Below, in pieces: positions 21,480 through 31,724 of a stretch of 64,000 bases of DNA; the first letter of the stretch is position 1, and each line of letters opens with the position of its first letter. Location: NCBI GenBank assembly GCA_920105625.2, contig OV050030.1:30498516-30562515 (forward strand). The letters are read 5' to 3'. The DNA comes from Clusia tigrina. Its lineage: Eukaryota > Arthropoda > Insecta > Diptera > Clusiidae. The notes beneath the pieces were generated by a model. It was not told where the DNA came from, ran no database searches, and saw only the letters and a list, made by a program, of their open reading frames with translations. Made by a program: the position numbers and the translations under genes.

Positions 21480-23130
21480 AATAATTTGAAGATAAGTTTT
21501 ACAATTTGAATGTAATTTTTATCCACGTTGACTGTTGAACACTGAAATAGCAATTTAGTCGTAGTAAATATATCATTGTATATCTCAACATTTATTCATG
21601 TTTACACAAGTATATTTAAATAGTTTCTTAGTAACACTTTTCTCCATTTAAATTTGTTGGTCCAGTAAAGACACTGATGCTCCTTCACCTCGGTAAGCAG
21701 CTTCATGGAGCAGCATGGAATTCAAGTGCCCTTCTTTCATTTTACCACCGATCCCTGGAGGCTTCTTATGCTCCAAAGACAACGTCATTATTCATTTCAG
21801 ACGATCATTCCCAATGTATCTACAATTTTGTAGATAAGCGTTGTGTAAGACATAACTCTTTTTTTTGCACTGTCATTGCTTTACGAAAGCATGACGTGAT
21901 GGGGGAACCACGCAACTAACTTCAAATTGGTTGCTCTGATAATACATCCTGAAGCATGGGCAGTCGTATAATGAGTGACCAAAATTTCGTCTGCGAAGAA
22001 ACATAAAAATCCAACATCTGGAATCATGTACTTTGCACACGCTTGAATGAAAATATATTTCTCTGCCACTTCAGGTGTCAGCAATCGCACAAACTTTATA
22101 TAGTCATATCGGAACAGATGTATACGCTTTGTTAGTGCTGGGAACCAAAATAATCTATTAAGCATTCTTACCCCTTTGTACTGAGTATGGGCAATATTAT
22201 TGTGTGCTATTAGTGATCCGCGGTAATAGTTTATAACCTAATTTCTAATTGTTATTACATGAGTCAATAACTCATACTTAGAAAATAGCACTAGTATTAT
22301 CCTCAGTTGCAGGTATTATCATCGCTTATCGATAGACCTAATAATTGATATGAACGCCTTTTGTGTGAAGACTACCGAAATTTTATAATGGATATAAACG
22401 AAAATTATATTCTTTCGCTTGTTTATTTCTTTTATAACAGCAACTTTCCTACACTAGGAATACAAAGTCATTGTTAATTGATATAAGGCCAATTTCCATT
22501 AAACAATTATTGTATTATTCAGTTTTTATCTTAAAGAAGGCAAATTGATAGGGCAACTGGTTCAGTAGAAAACGAATATCTCAGAAAATTTGAATTTATA
22601 TATCAGAGTAGCAGATAATCAACATACTCTGGAATCTTCTTAATACCCGTCAGAAGTGGAATGTGCTTAATACCCGTCGATCACCAACAAAGAGCTTATA
22701 AACTCTTACATGTACCTATCGGACAAGATCCTGAATTTCTATAGAAGAGGTTTTCTTTAATGAAACTACTCGTTATCTTTTAGCATATCGTAACCTTTTA
22801 GCATATATTTAAAAGTTTCTGGATGGGATCTTCAGAATTTCTCTTATATTTTTTTAAAATTTAATTTAAGTATCGCAAAAACTTCCTGAAATATATCAGA
22901 AATTTTGTTCCAACTTCCGCCAAACTCTGGTCCAATGATTCACTAACATAAGTCACTTTCTACAGGCCATTTTGTTCCTGGCCAATCAAGTTTTCTTACG
23001 ATGGAATCCTCAATTAAATACAATATTTTTAAATCTTCTCTACTCTTCTGACATACTTCTACTTTCTTCTATCATAAACTCTTTAAACCCCTGCCCTAGT
23101 ATTCAATAGTGTATGGGACTATATAAAGAT
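21480..23130. other. long intergenic sequence without recognisable gene
   Basis: About 1.65 kb of mostly A/T-rich sequence. Open frames of 80-94 codons on both strands around 21677-22165 overlap each other and resemble nothing I know. No repeat or RNA gene was identified. Confidence 0.4.
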
Positions 23131-23134
23131 ATAT

Positions 23135-23215
23135 AGTAAAAGATTATAACAAAAGATTATAGTAAAAGATTATAACAAAATAAAGATATATAGTAAAAGA
23201 TTATAACAAAGGACA
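23135..23215. repeat. short tandem repeat, AGTAAAAGATTATAACAAA type
   Basis: The motif AGTAAAAGATTATAACAAA occurs three times in about 80 bp, with AAGATATAT blocks between. A purine-rich GAGA tract follows at about 23255-23310. Confidence 0.7.
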
Positions 23216-23359
23216 TAAAAAATCACACAATCTAATATGAAACAAAGTTCTAGCGAGGGAGAGAAAGATAGAGAGAGAGAAATAGAGAGTGAAAGAGAAA
23301 AACAGACAGCCAAAAACAGACAGATAGAGACAGACAGACATCCAGGAAGCCAGTGAGGC

Positions 23360-23800
23360 GGAACATCTGCCAAATATAAGGTGATATAGTACCTAGGAAT
23401 GGCGTTGGGGCACGTCCCCAAAAGGTCAATGGATAAGGAGGCTGATCCCTGAGATAGAGCGGTGGACAGAAAGGTCTCATAATGAGATAAATTACCACAT
23501 CACACAACTGCTGACCAGGCATGGAGTTTTCGGGGAATACCTGAACAAGTTCAAACACGAGGATTCCCCCATGTGTACAAACTGTGATGGACAGTACCAG
23601 AGAATGCAGAACAAGCGTTCTTTTGCTGTCCAAGGTCCGCCATGGCTAGAGATACACTACAGGAAGTGAGCGGAGAGCCATTAACACGGGATAAAATGGT
23701 GCAACACATGCTCGAGTGTCCGGAGAAATGGGATGTGGTGTGTGATACTGCAGCTGCTGATATGAAGGACCTCCGCCAGCGCGAATAGAAGAAGTCCTAT
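23360..23800 (+). pseudogene. R1-clade LINE C-terminal fragment, copy 1
   Basis: Plus-strand remains of the last exon of an R1-type LINE: an HHTTADQAW/GEYLNKFKHEDSPMCTNC block at about 23500-23590, then GEPLTRDKMVQHMLECPEKWDVVCDTAADMKDLRQRE at about 23670-23790, which matches the end of R1 polymerases. Frame changes occur at about 23550 and 23600. Copy 2 follows at 23958. Confidence 0.72.
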
Positions 23801-23957
23801 GACTATTACCTCTCCCCTCCAAGTAGTATCTTGCGGCGGTCCCGTGGGGAGTAGTGAGATTAGGAGGTGGTTTTTAGCGGTAGGAATCCGGCATGCTATG
23901 GGACGGAAGACTCTTAGTATCTCAAGAAGATTTCCACCTCCCATCATTGAAAAAAAT

Positions 23958-24245
23958 ACGGACAGGCAGGAAGCCAGTGAGGAGGACTATCTAGCAACTA
24001 TAAGGCGATATAGTAGCCAGGAATGGCAAACCCGAACGTTCCCAAATGGTCGATGGGCAAGGAGACTGATCTGATGAGTGGTGGATAAAAACGTCTCATA
24101 ATGAGGTGAATTAGCACATCACATCACTACTGACCGGGCATGGAGTGTTCCGGGAATACCTGGATTCAAACACAAGGAATCCCCCATTTGTACAAACTGT
24201 GGATGGACAGTACTAGAGAACGCAGCAACCGCGTTCTTTGCCAAA
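23958..24245 (+). pseudogene. R1-clade LINE fragment, copy 2, abutting trypsin 4
   Basis: The sequence from GACAGGCAGGAAGCCAGTGAGG onward matches copy 1 (from about 23330) with substitutions and small gaps. It reads RRYSSQEWQTRTFPNGRWARRLI, then degraded FKHKESPICTNC. It ends about 100 bp before the TATA box of the next trypsin. Confidence 0.65.
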
Positions 24246-24344
24246 ACATTTCACAAATTAAGTGCTTTGTATGGTGTTTTTATTTACAAATAGCACAGCA
24301 ATTTGACTTTTGGGAGGCACTTTTTTATACTCTTGTTCGTGGCA

Positions 24345-24377
24345 TATAAAAGGCGAGTTCAGCACTTCGACCTCAAT
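24345..24377 (+). promoter_or_regulatory. core promoter of trypsin gene 4 (TATA and initiator)
   Basis: TATAAAAG lies at 24345-24352 and an initiator-like TCAAT with its A at 24375, 30 bp from the first T of the TATA box, the expected distance. This places transcription start about 31 bp before the ATG at 24406 and rules out the in-frame ATG at 24310, which lies upstream of the TATA box. Confidence 0.75.
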
Positions 24378-24405
24378 AAAAGAATTCAAACGGACTTCGA
24401 GTGAA

Positions 24406-25200
24406 ATGGTGAAATATAGTGTCAATTTATTGCTAACGTTTGGTCTCTTCGGTACGCTCTATGGCGCAGCAGTAATACCGGGACCAAGTGGACGCATTGT
24501 GGGTGGACATCCAGCCAGCATCAATAAATATCCCTACCAGGTGTCCGTGCGTCTGGACACTTACATATTACTGCACATTTGTGGTGGTTCTGTGTATGCG
24601 CCGCGTGTGATTATCACAGCTGCGCATTGCATCAAAGGACGTTTTGCTTCTTATATATATATAGTGGCAGGCAAATCATCTATTGCCGATGAATCGGATG
24701 TTGGTGTTCGTGCAAGTAAACTCATCCACCACAAGGACTACAAGAAAAGTACCCACGAAAATGACGTGGGCTTAATAATTCTATCTGAGGAATTGCTGTA
24801 CTCTGGGGTGGTGCAGCCTATTGCATTGGCTGAGCATAATCCGGACCCCGGCACACGGGCGACTGTCACCGGCTGGGGTAAGAGCGATGAGAAGGCAGAA
24901 ACTCTGACCAATCGCTTGCAGGAGGTCCATATGGAAATCATCGATAGTGAACTGTGCAGTCTTAAATATAAAGAGAGGAAATACACCATCAAAGATGAGC
25001 AAATGCTATGCGCCGGTGTTAGTGGTGGTGGTAAAGATTCATGTCAAGGAGACTCCGGCGGCCCCTTAGTATCGAATGGCAAATTGTTAGGAATAGTGTC
25101 GTGGGGGATTGGTTGTGGCCAAGCGGATTACCCTGGCATATATGCAAGTGTTCCACATTATTTGCAGTGGATCAAACGTAATTCGGAGCCTTATTTGTGA
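24406..25200 (+). CDS. trypsin-like serine protease 4 (secreted, intact)
   Basis: A 264 aa single-exon S1A protease. The start at 24406 is chosen because it follows the TATA/initiator pair and opens with a signal peptide (residues 1-22). An ATG 96 bp upstream in frame would bury that peptide. Activation at Arg30-Ile31 (RIVGG). Triad His74 (TAAHC), Asp120 (ENDVGL), Ser217 (GDSGGP). Asp211 (position 189) and SWGIGCG give trypsin specificity. Six cysteines are present. A possible polyadenylation signal AATAAA is at 25303-25308. It is separated from trypsin 3 by 9 kb of transposon insertions, which have pulled apart an originally tighter cluster. Confidence 0.95.
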   Translation: MVKYSVNLLLTFGLFGTLYGAAVIPGPSGRIVGGHPASINKYPYQVSVRLDTYILLHICGGSVYAPRVIITAAHCIKGRFASYIYIVAGKSSIADESDVGVRASKLIHHKDYKKSTHENDVGLIILSEELLYSGVVQPIALAEHNPDPGTRATVTGWGKSDEKAETLTNRLQEVHMEIIDSELCSLKYKERKYTIKDEQMLCAGVSGGGKDSCQGDSGGPLVSNGKLLGIVSWGIGCGQADYPGIYASVPHYLQWIKRNSEPYL

Positions 25201-26410
25201 TAACTTCATGGGGTTATTTAGACTCCTATATTAAAAGATGAACAAATTATAAACGAACAAACTAAATTTAAGACAATGAAGTGGGTCTTTGGTGGCAGGC
25301 TTAATAAAAAAGTGAATATATTGTATATGACGAGTATAAACAATAAAAGTAATTGGTGAAATTCGGAAAAAAATTATCTGTACTGAGAAGTATTACTTGG
25401 TTCTATTGCTGGTATTATGAGTCCTATGAGTCATCATTGAGTTGGCGAATAATCACTTAAATTCACTAAAACGATATTTGTTGAAGAATTTATTAGTTGT
25501 TTTTCTCAGTTATCACCAATAGGAGTCTGGGTCGAGTCCTTTTAATTGAGGTAACTGATATTCTGATGGTAACCAATATCCTCAATATAATCAAGTACAC
25601 CGTTTCTCCTTTACGTTTGAAGGGTTTTCCACACTTCGGAAATGCTTCTGCAATGTTTATAGTTGCCATCTCCTAATAACCGGACTAGAATCATTTTGAG
25701 TTAATTAGTGGTCACAGTAAATCCCGCGAGATTGAAGGGTTCCACTTTTATTTGTTGCGACATTTGCGGGACTGCGCTACACCAAAAAATAGGTAACATT
25801 TGCTAAACACTCACTTGAGTATGACTTGTGGACTCCGATATCGACACGAAGAGAAAAGAAAAGTAAAGACGATTCGGTCTGAGATTCCCTAAACTTGGAC
25901 AACTACGACAAAAGTGGCCATATGCATATATCACTTCAACACCCTTTTTCAAACCCCTACAATTTTACTCAATTAACTTGGTACTTCTTTGAACATTATT
26001 GAAGATTTACATATATATACAATTGCTGAACTGGAACTAAGCGCAGTGATGATCTTCCCTAAATTGAAGATGATGACGAATGACAGATAAGAAAGTGCGT
26101 AGGAGAACGATATTCGGTATTACAGAACATTTTCCAACCCACACTACACTTGTTACCCCATATTTCGTACCATCCCACCTTTTTCTCCCTCGAAAGGACA
26201 TCGCTATCATCAGAAAGGCATCAGGACATAGAGTTGGACATGCAAATATATATCACGCCGCCTCGGCTCTCCTAAGGAATTCCGCACACTCCCAGCTACA
26301 GTGTTTGGCGTTATCTAAGTGACTAAGTAAACACCCGCCTCTGCAAATATGTAAGTGCACTTAAACCGCCTGCCTGGAATATATCGGACTGTAATGGTGG
26401 AAGGGGTTGC

Positions 26411-28261
26411 ATGAAGGCACTCAGAAGAGCAATAAAATCCACGCTGGACAGTGACAGTTTGCTGCTCAACATGTATTCAACACAGTTCGCATTCCTTACA
26501 TGGACGCTCTGGTTCCTTTCGTGGTTAAATTCAGTGCAGTCGATGGAGGTGACCGTGCCATCCAGTGACGAGCACATGACTCACTTGTTACTGCAGCTGA
26601 AGGAGGAACGCAACTTCGGAACTCTGCTAGTAATGGGATATGGTGACTGTAGTGATACACATTTTATCGGTGACATTTCCGTGCCCACCGTTATACAAGG
26701 CTTTGGTGACGCTCCTTACATGAAGTCACTTTACAACAGCGAAGTTTTGGTTCTAGTGTGCCTCAGTTATGATGTGGACTTCAGGGTGCTGCGAGCGTTG
26801 AGTTCGATTCTACATGGAATGCGCCAAACAAGAATTGTATTTATATGGAAACAACCTGAGTCAGTGTCGAACAACTTAAGAACTGAGTTGTTGAAGTTAA
26901 CGCAGTTCTGTCAGGATAATGATATGGTCAATATCATAGTCGTGTTCAGCGACTTTTATAAGACTGGCAATTACATCAGTTCTCATCACTACGGAGACAT
27001 GGAATTGAAAATGTTCAGCTTTTTCAACCTAACCGGCAACATATTTCCTCCTACTGTGAAAAATTTGCAAGGAAAGAAAATCCGAGTTTTGAACGGCCAA
27101 GAAGTTCGTCTGACAGTTTACATAACCAAATTTTTAGATATGTTCATGTCGAAGTTGAATGGCAGTTTGATGATCCCAAACGTAACCAATACAATTGTTT
27201 ATAGCGGTGATATGCCAAAAATTACTAGAAATCATACCATCGATATTGGAATGGCAATCAGTAATACGAAACTTCGCGGTATGCGAGATTTCTCATATCC
27301 TATGGACTTAGTCCAATTGTTCGTAATGATTCCAATGGAATCTGACATACCCGCAAATGAGATGTTTTTCAGGATCATCGCTGATGTTCGCGTGTGTCTC
27401 CTACTTTTTTCTTTGCTCATCATACTATCAATTCTTCATACCTTCAGCTCTGTTCACTGCATCGGAAGTTGGCCTCACCAATTGTTTAAAGTGGATATTT
27501 TCTTGAGTGACAGAATCATACGAGCTGTGATGGCACAATCTTTCCCAATGCCAAAACAAAATCAACTCAACAGAAAAATGAAATTGATCTATTTTCTGGC
27601 TCTCCTTTCGGGACTAATTCTCCCAACTATGTACTTGGCTTACCTAAATTCATACTTCGTGCAGCTTCCCCCAGAGAATCGAATCGAAACTTTTGACGAC
27701 ATGGTTCAATCCAAATATAAGATTCTCATCTACGTAAAGATTGTGGAGGTTGTGATAGGGGCCAAAGGAGAGCATTTCTGGAACAAATACAAGAGCATAT
27801 TCCAAGTAATTGAGACTACTGCTGATACACAAATACGGAACAGTCTTAATACCTCGTATGCTTACCTAGTGTCTACACGATTATGGACCCTCTATCAACA
27901 TCAAATGAGGTATCTGAAGAGGAAGCTCTTTCGCATTCCGGAGCAAATGAAAATCGACGAATTCTTGCCTCTGGCCATACCCATATATGAAAATTCAATA
28001 TTCAGGAATGAACTCGATCAGTTTATCTTAGATATGCAGGCCTTCGGCATAACCGAATATTTGCAGACATCAACTACTTACGAAATGATGGCCGAAAAAA
28101 GCACCTTAAGAGACTCAGATGACAGCCAATCAATACACCCAATGGAGTTTGGAGATCTGTTTTGGATTTGGGTGCTGTATCTCGTGGCAAATGGGTTCGC
28201 AATATTTGTGTTCGCATTGGAAAAATTGGTATTTAAATGGAAACAGAAGAAACTCAAGTAG
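26411..28261 (+). CDS. divergent ionotropic receptor, copy A
   Basis: A 616-codon single-exon frame. The likely start is Met21 (26471), which opens a signal peptide (residues 21-44); Met1 would bury it. Layout by residue: extracellular N-terminal domain to about 210, ligand-binding lobe S1 with DIGMAISNTKLRGMRDFSYPMDL (278-300), membrane segments at about 326-346 and 392-413 with the pore region between, a second lobe from ETFDDMVQSKYKI (426-438), and a final membrane segment at 583-604 followed by a basic tail. This is the architecture of insect ionotropic receptors, variant ionotropic glutamate receptors that act as ligand-gated chemosensory channels. The canonical glutamate-binding residues are not evident. 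It resembles the divergent gustatory Ir20a/Ir52/Ir94-type group, but the exact orthologue cannot be named. Confidence 0.85.
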   Translation: MKALRRAIKSTLDSDSLLLNMYSTQFAFLTWTLWFLSWLNSVQSMEVTVPSSDEHMTHLLLQLKEERNFGTLLVMGYGDCSDTHFIGDISVPTVIQGFGDAPYMKSLYNSEVLVLVCLSYDVDFRVLRALSSILHGMRQTRIVFIWKQPESVSNNLRTELLKLTQFCQDNDMVNIIVVFSDFYKTGNYISSHHYGDMELKMFSFFNLTGNIFPPTVKNLQGKKIRVLNGQEVRLTVYITKFLDMFMSKLNGSLMIPNVTNTIVYSGDMPKITRNHTIDIGMAISNTKLRGMRDFSYPMDLVQLFVMIPMESDIPANEMFFRIIADVRVCLLLFSLLIILSILHTFSSVHCIGSWPHQLFKVDIFLSDRIIRAVMAQSFPMPKQNQLNRKMKLIYFLALLSGLILPTMYLAYLNSYFVQLPPENRIETFDDMVQSKYKILIYVKIVEVVIGAKGEHFWNKYKSIFQVIETTADTQIRNSLNTSYAYLVSTRLWTLYQHQMRYLKRKLFRIPEQMKIDEFLPLAIPIYENSIFRNELDQFILDMQAFGITEYLQTSTTYEMMAEKSTLRDSDDSQSIHPMEFGDLFWIWVLYLVANGFAIFVFALEKLVFKWKQKKLK

Positions 28262-29037
28262 CGATGAGAGTCAGAGAAGGAGTTTGGAGGTATCGAAATA
28301 GCTCTCGAAGATTATGATACGACTATCTCTCCCAAGCCATGGATTTTGTTTTGCCATCGAGTTTTGTTGCGTGCTTTATTTTAGGATGACATTTGTACGA
28401 GTGTGGAAGAAATTTTGGGATTCTGAGGAACAAACAAGATGAAGCCTTCGGGAATGTTAAACTTAATTATTATTCAAATATTTGTAATTGGAAGGGAACG
28501 ACGAATTGACAGTTGGAATAAAGAAACCGTTTGGGAGAATTAAATTGAAGCTCTGAAATTGTTAAGAGCATTCGAGAGATCAGCAACCAAAGAACACGAG
28601 AAAAGAAACTTAAACGTCATACGGCAAAGCAGCGAACTAAAGCAGACGGACGTTATACACGAATCCACTGAAAATCGTGGTGAATCCACTTAGAATCGTG
28701 ATGAATCCCCTCAAAATCGTGGTGTGTCCTCTACGGAAGCTGGCAGCGAAAAAGACTTTCCTTTCTCTGTGTTCTCTGTCAAAAACATCGCTCACCCACG
28801 ACTTTGTGTCTGAGGCTTTTCAATTACGAAACAAACTCTTTTCATTAAAGCCCATTTTAATTGCCAAACAATGTTGTTCAAGACACAAATATAACTCGTA
28901 TTGCTATTGACAGGAGGTAATTTCATATACCCTCATTCACCATAAGGCCCATGAGCTTAATTGACAAATGCTCTGTGATAAATGTTGGTGTCAGTATTCA
29001 GCTTAAGAAAAAAACAAGTCATTCTCAAGATCTATAA

Positions 29038-29040
<3 letters not shown>

Positions 29041-29120
<80 letters not shown>
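29041..29120. repeat. (TA)n microsatellite, copy A
   Basis: About 40 uninterrupted TA units. The duplicate copy at 37333 is a few units longer. It lies near the point where divergence between the duplicated segments jumps. Confidence 0.98.
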
Positions 29121-29122
<2 letters not shown>

Positions 29123-29499
29123 GTTAAACCGACATAAAAGGAATCCTAAGATTGAAAAAGTAATTGTCTGAGACCATTTTCATCCTGTACAACAGAGGAA
29201 ATGGATTTCCCCAAAAGTTAGGTAGATGGGCAGGGATACCAAATGTGCACGATATGAAATTAACATTATAGTCCTCATTGTACAGCAGAGGTTCGCTTTA
29301 TAATCGATGACGGTTTGAGGGGTGGTGACCTGTGTACTGTGGGGATTTTCCACAGTTTAACACAGTTTCAGACAGCTGTGCAGGTTAATGAGTGATAATA
29401 CCCCACCATAATAGATTGGCACAAAGAAGACGGTATCCGAAGTCGTAACCATCCTCCAACGAGTTACATTTTAAACAACTGAATTACATCATCATCCTT

Positions 29500-30280
29500 G
29501 TGAACATTATTCACGTAGCCCTTGATCCAATTAACAACCCCTGCTAAACTATTTCCGGTAATTGGCTCTGGTCCCATTGGAGTACGCCCAGAACCACAAC
29601 TTGCCAATTCATCAGATATTTCGTTCCCAAATACACCTCAGTATCCCGGAGCACAGATAAGTTCAAATAATTTCCACCTTTTGACGGAGTTCAGTCTTAA
29701 CAAACATTCATGGACAATGTATGAAGTGGTTAACGCATTTTCCAGGGCCTCCAGTGCGACCTGGCTGTCACTGAAGACTCTAATCTGTTTACCGCGACAT
29801 ATTTTCTCAATTGTCCATTCCGATATTTCCAGTACCGTAAACACTTCCGATTGGAATACCGTTGCCACACTTCCCATAGCCGAGAAGCTTCTGCAATTTC
29901 CATTCAGTTCCCAGCCAGCCCCAGTACCAATTTCAGTTTTGGAGCCGTCAATGAGGAAAGATTTCTCCAGGCTCTCTAGAAGCTACTCTGGATCTCTTCA
30001 TCGTTCCCTTGTCGGCAAGCTGACGTCATACTTGCTTCAAAAAGGAACTCTAGGTATTACGTTATCCTTCAGTGCCAGAAGCAACGGGTCTTGTTCTTAC
30101 AGAGTTTTGAATATCTCCCTTTGCCCAGAGTTTTTGGCTTCGTGCCAATGTCCTTGTGGATATAGCCGACATATCATCTTCAACGCCTCCTGTTGAAGCA
30201 TTATATCCCGTGGTGCTAAGTTCAACAAAGCATTCAGAGCATCACCAGATGTAGGGCTCATGGCGCCCGTAATGATCTGT
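29500..30280 (-). pseudogene. LINE RNase H fragment in duplication copy A
   Basis: Minus-strand relic with MGSVATVFQSEVFTVLEISEWTIEKICRG and IRVFSDSQVALEALENAL (29877-29638), a retroelement RNase H core, followed by broken C-terminal sequence. It predates the duplication because copy B carries it too (38003-38287 and neighbours). Confidence 0.7.
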
Positions 30281-31724
30281 TAATATTAACTCCACTGAAC
30301 TATTTGGGACGACTTGTCTAATCTCTCATATTCTATAAGAATAAAATATTAACCAGTCAATCGAATAAATATAAGTTTGCTGGCGTTATCCTCGCAATTT
30401 TAAACTTAACAGAATCAACACTATATAATAATTATCTCTCTGTTCCAGCTCGATTATCAGTGGCTGAGGATCATCTCACTGATCCCATGAAAGAGACTGC
30501 AAATTGTAGATCATTCGTTACATGATGGAGAAGAGCTTATTGCAGCCACATATTGCAGGATATTTTTTGGTTACCTACCCATAGGCTTCAAATTACAGGA
30601 TGTTCTTGTTTAGAATCCAGAAAAGGAAGGATTCCAACACCATTGGACGCTAGACCTCGGTTCCTCTTCTAATTAATTTGCTGATGCTTTATAATCGTCC
30701 AACTTCATCGAACTTCAATCCAAATACTCGTAGGAATTTTCCGGTTTGTGCTTGTTTCCAGACATGACCGTAAAGAAAATTAGTGACACTTTGAATCGGT
30801 GGAGAATATATCTGTTCACCGATTGTGTATTCAAAGAAGATAATAGCAGAGAGCACAGAGCACACGAATACACTGAAAATCGTGGTGAATCCACTCAAAA
30901 TCGTGGTGTATCTGCTACGGACGCTGGCAGCGAAAAAGACTTTCCTTTCTTTGTGTTCTCTGGATAATAGAACGGAAAAGAGAGAAATACACCCGAAATT
31001 CTGACTCAAATTTAAATGAATGATGATCAGCGCACCACGAGAGATTTTCGATAGATATCCGAAGATGTCAGTTGATTTAACGTCAAAATATACAAAATCA
31101 GGAGGTGTACTCTTTATGATAATTCCATATAACCCACGAATAATACAGATTTTCTTAAAAGTTGCCTTCTATCGCAACAAAGAAATTGGTATGAGTACAT
31201 CTGAGTTCCTCTGTAATATATTGGTAGGTTTGGAATGAATTGTAGGTTATGGCTGCGGAGTGAGGTTCTCATTTCCACCAATCCAACATTAGTACCGAAC
31301 TTTATTTTAAACTTGTAACTTTTTGAAATTCCTGATGAATTAAACTGTCTTTTCTGATTGGCCTTTGGCAACACAAAATTGCTAGCTCGGTTCACTTCAG
31401 GGCTGTAGCTAAGGTGGGAAGGGTCTCATTGTGTGGCAATACCCTACCTTAAAATATCAATGCCCTAGCTTAAAAAATACTATCAACTAAGATAATATGA
31501 TAAGTAAACTGTTTGTTCGTAGGATGATGCGATGGAAAAATAATTAATTTACTGCTAGTGTAGCGGCATCGGAACAATTCTGAATTAACCACGGTTTGTG
31601 TAGTTTCTCCTAGACCGAAAAACTCTTGCACCCTTGTGTGACCAAATAACGAAATTAACGATTTACTGAATACAATTGACGATTTACATACATATATCCA
31701 AAAGAAAATATTTGTAGCGGACTG
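30281..31724. other. unique spacer between duplication copies, first part
   Basis: 1.4 kb with no identified gene. About 30850-30960 is similar to 28650-28780 of copy A (repeats of an AATCGTGGTGAATCCACT-like unit followed by CTGGCAGCGAAAAAGACTTTCC), so part of it may come from an older duplication. Open frames at 30689-31395 are unassigned. Confidence 0.45.

Larger units (their letters stand above)
25406..30280 (+). repeat. segmental duplication, copy A
   Basis: Direct copy of 33697-38540, starting at the same offset (8,291 bp) at TTGCTGGTA. The first 3.4 kb, including the receptor gene, differs by roughly 0.2-0.7 percent. From about 28840 onward, across a (TA)n tract and a LINE relic, differences rise to about 5 percent and then more, with indels. 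Homology fades at CATGGCGCCC near 30260. Confidence 0.93.

Noticed and set aside
24310..24405. In-frame ATG 96 bp upstream of trypsin 4
   Set aside because: It lies upstream of the TATA box and would bury the signal peptide. The start at 24406 fits promoter and protein.
26080..26322. 80-codon frame upstream of receptor A, identical at 34371-34613
   Set aside because: Identity is explained by the segmental duplication. No family resemblance or independent evidence of coding.
28119..28301. Frames overlapping the receptor CDS in other phases
   Set aside because: Shadows of the receptor gene, repeated in copy B.
30689..31009. Hydrophobic minus-strand frame
   Set aside because: Part overlaps the AATCGTGGTGAATCC repeat that also occurs at 28670 and 36960 in non-coding flank. 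No family match.
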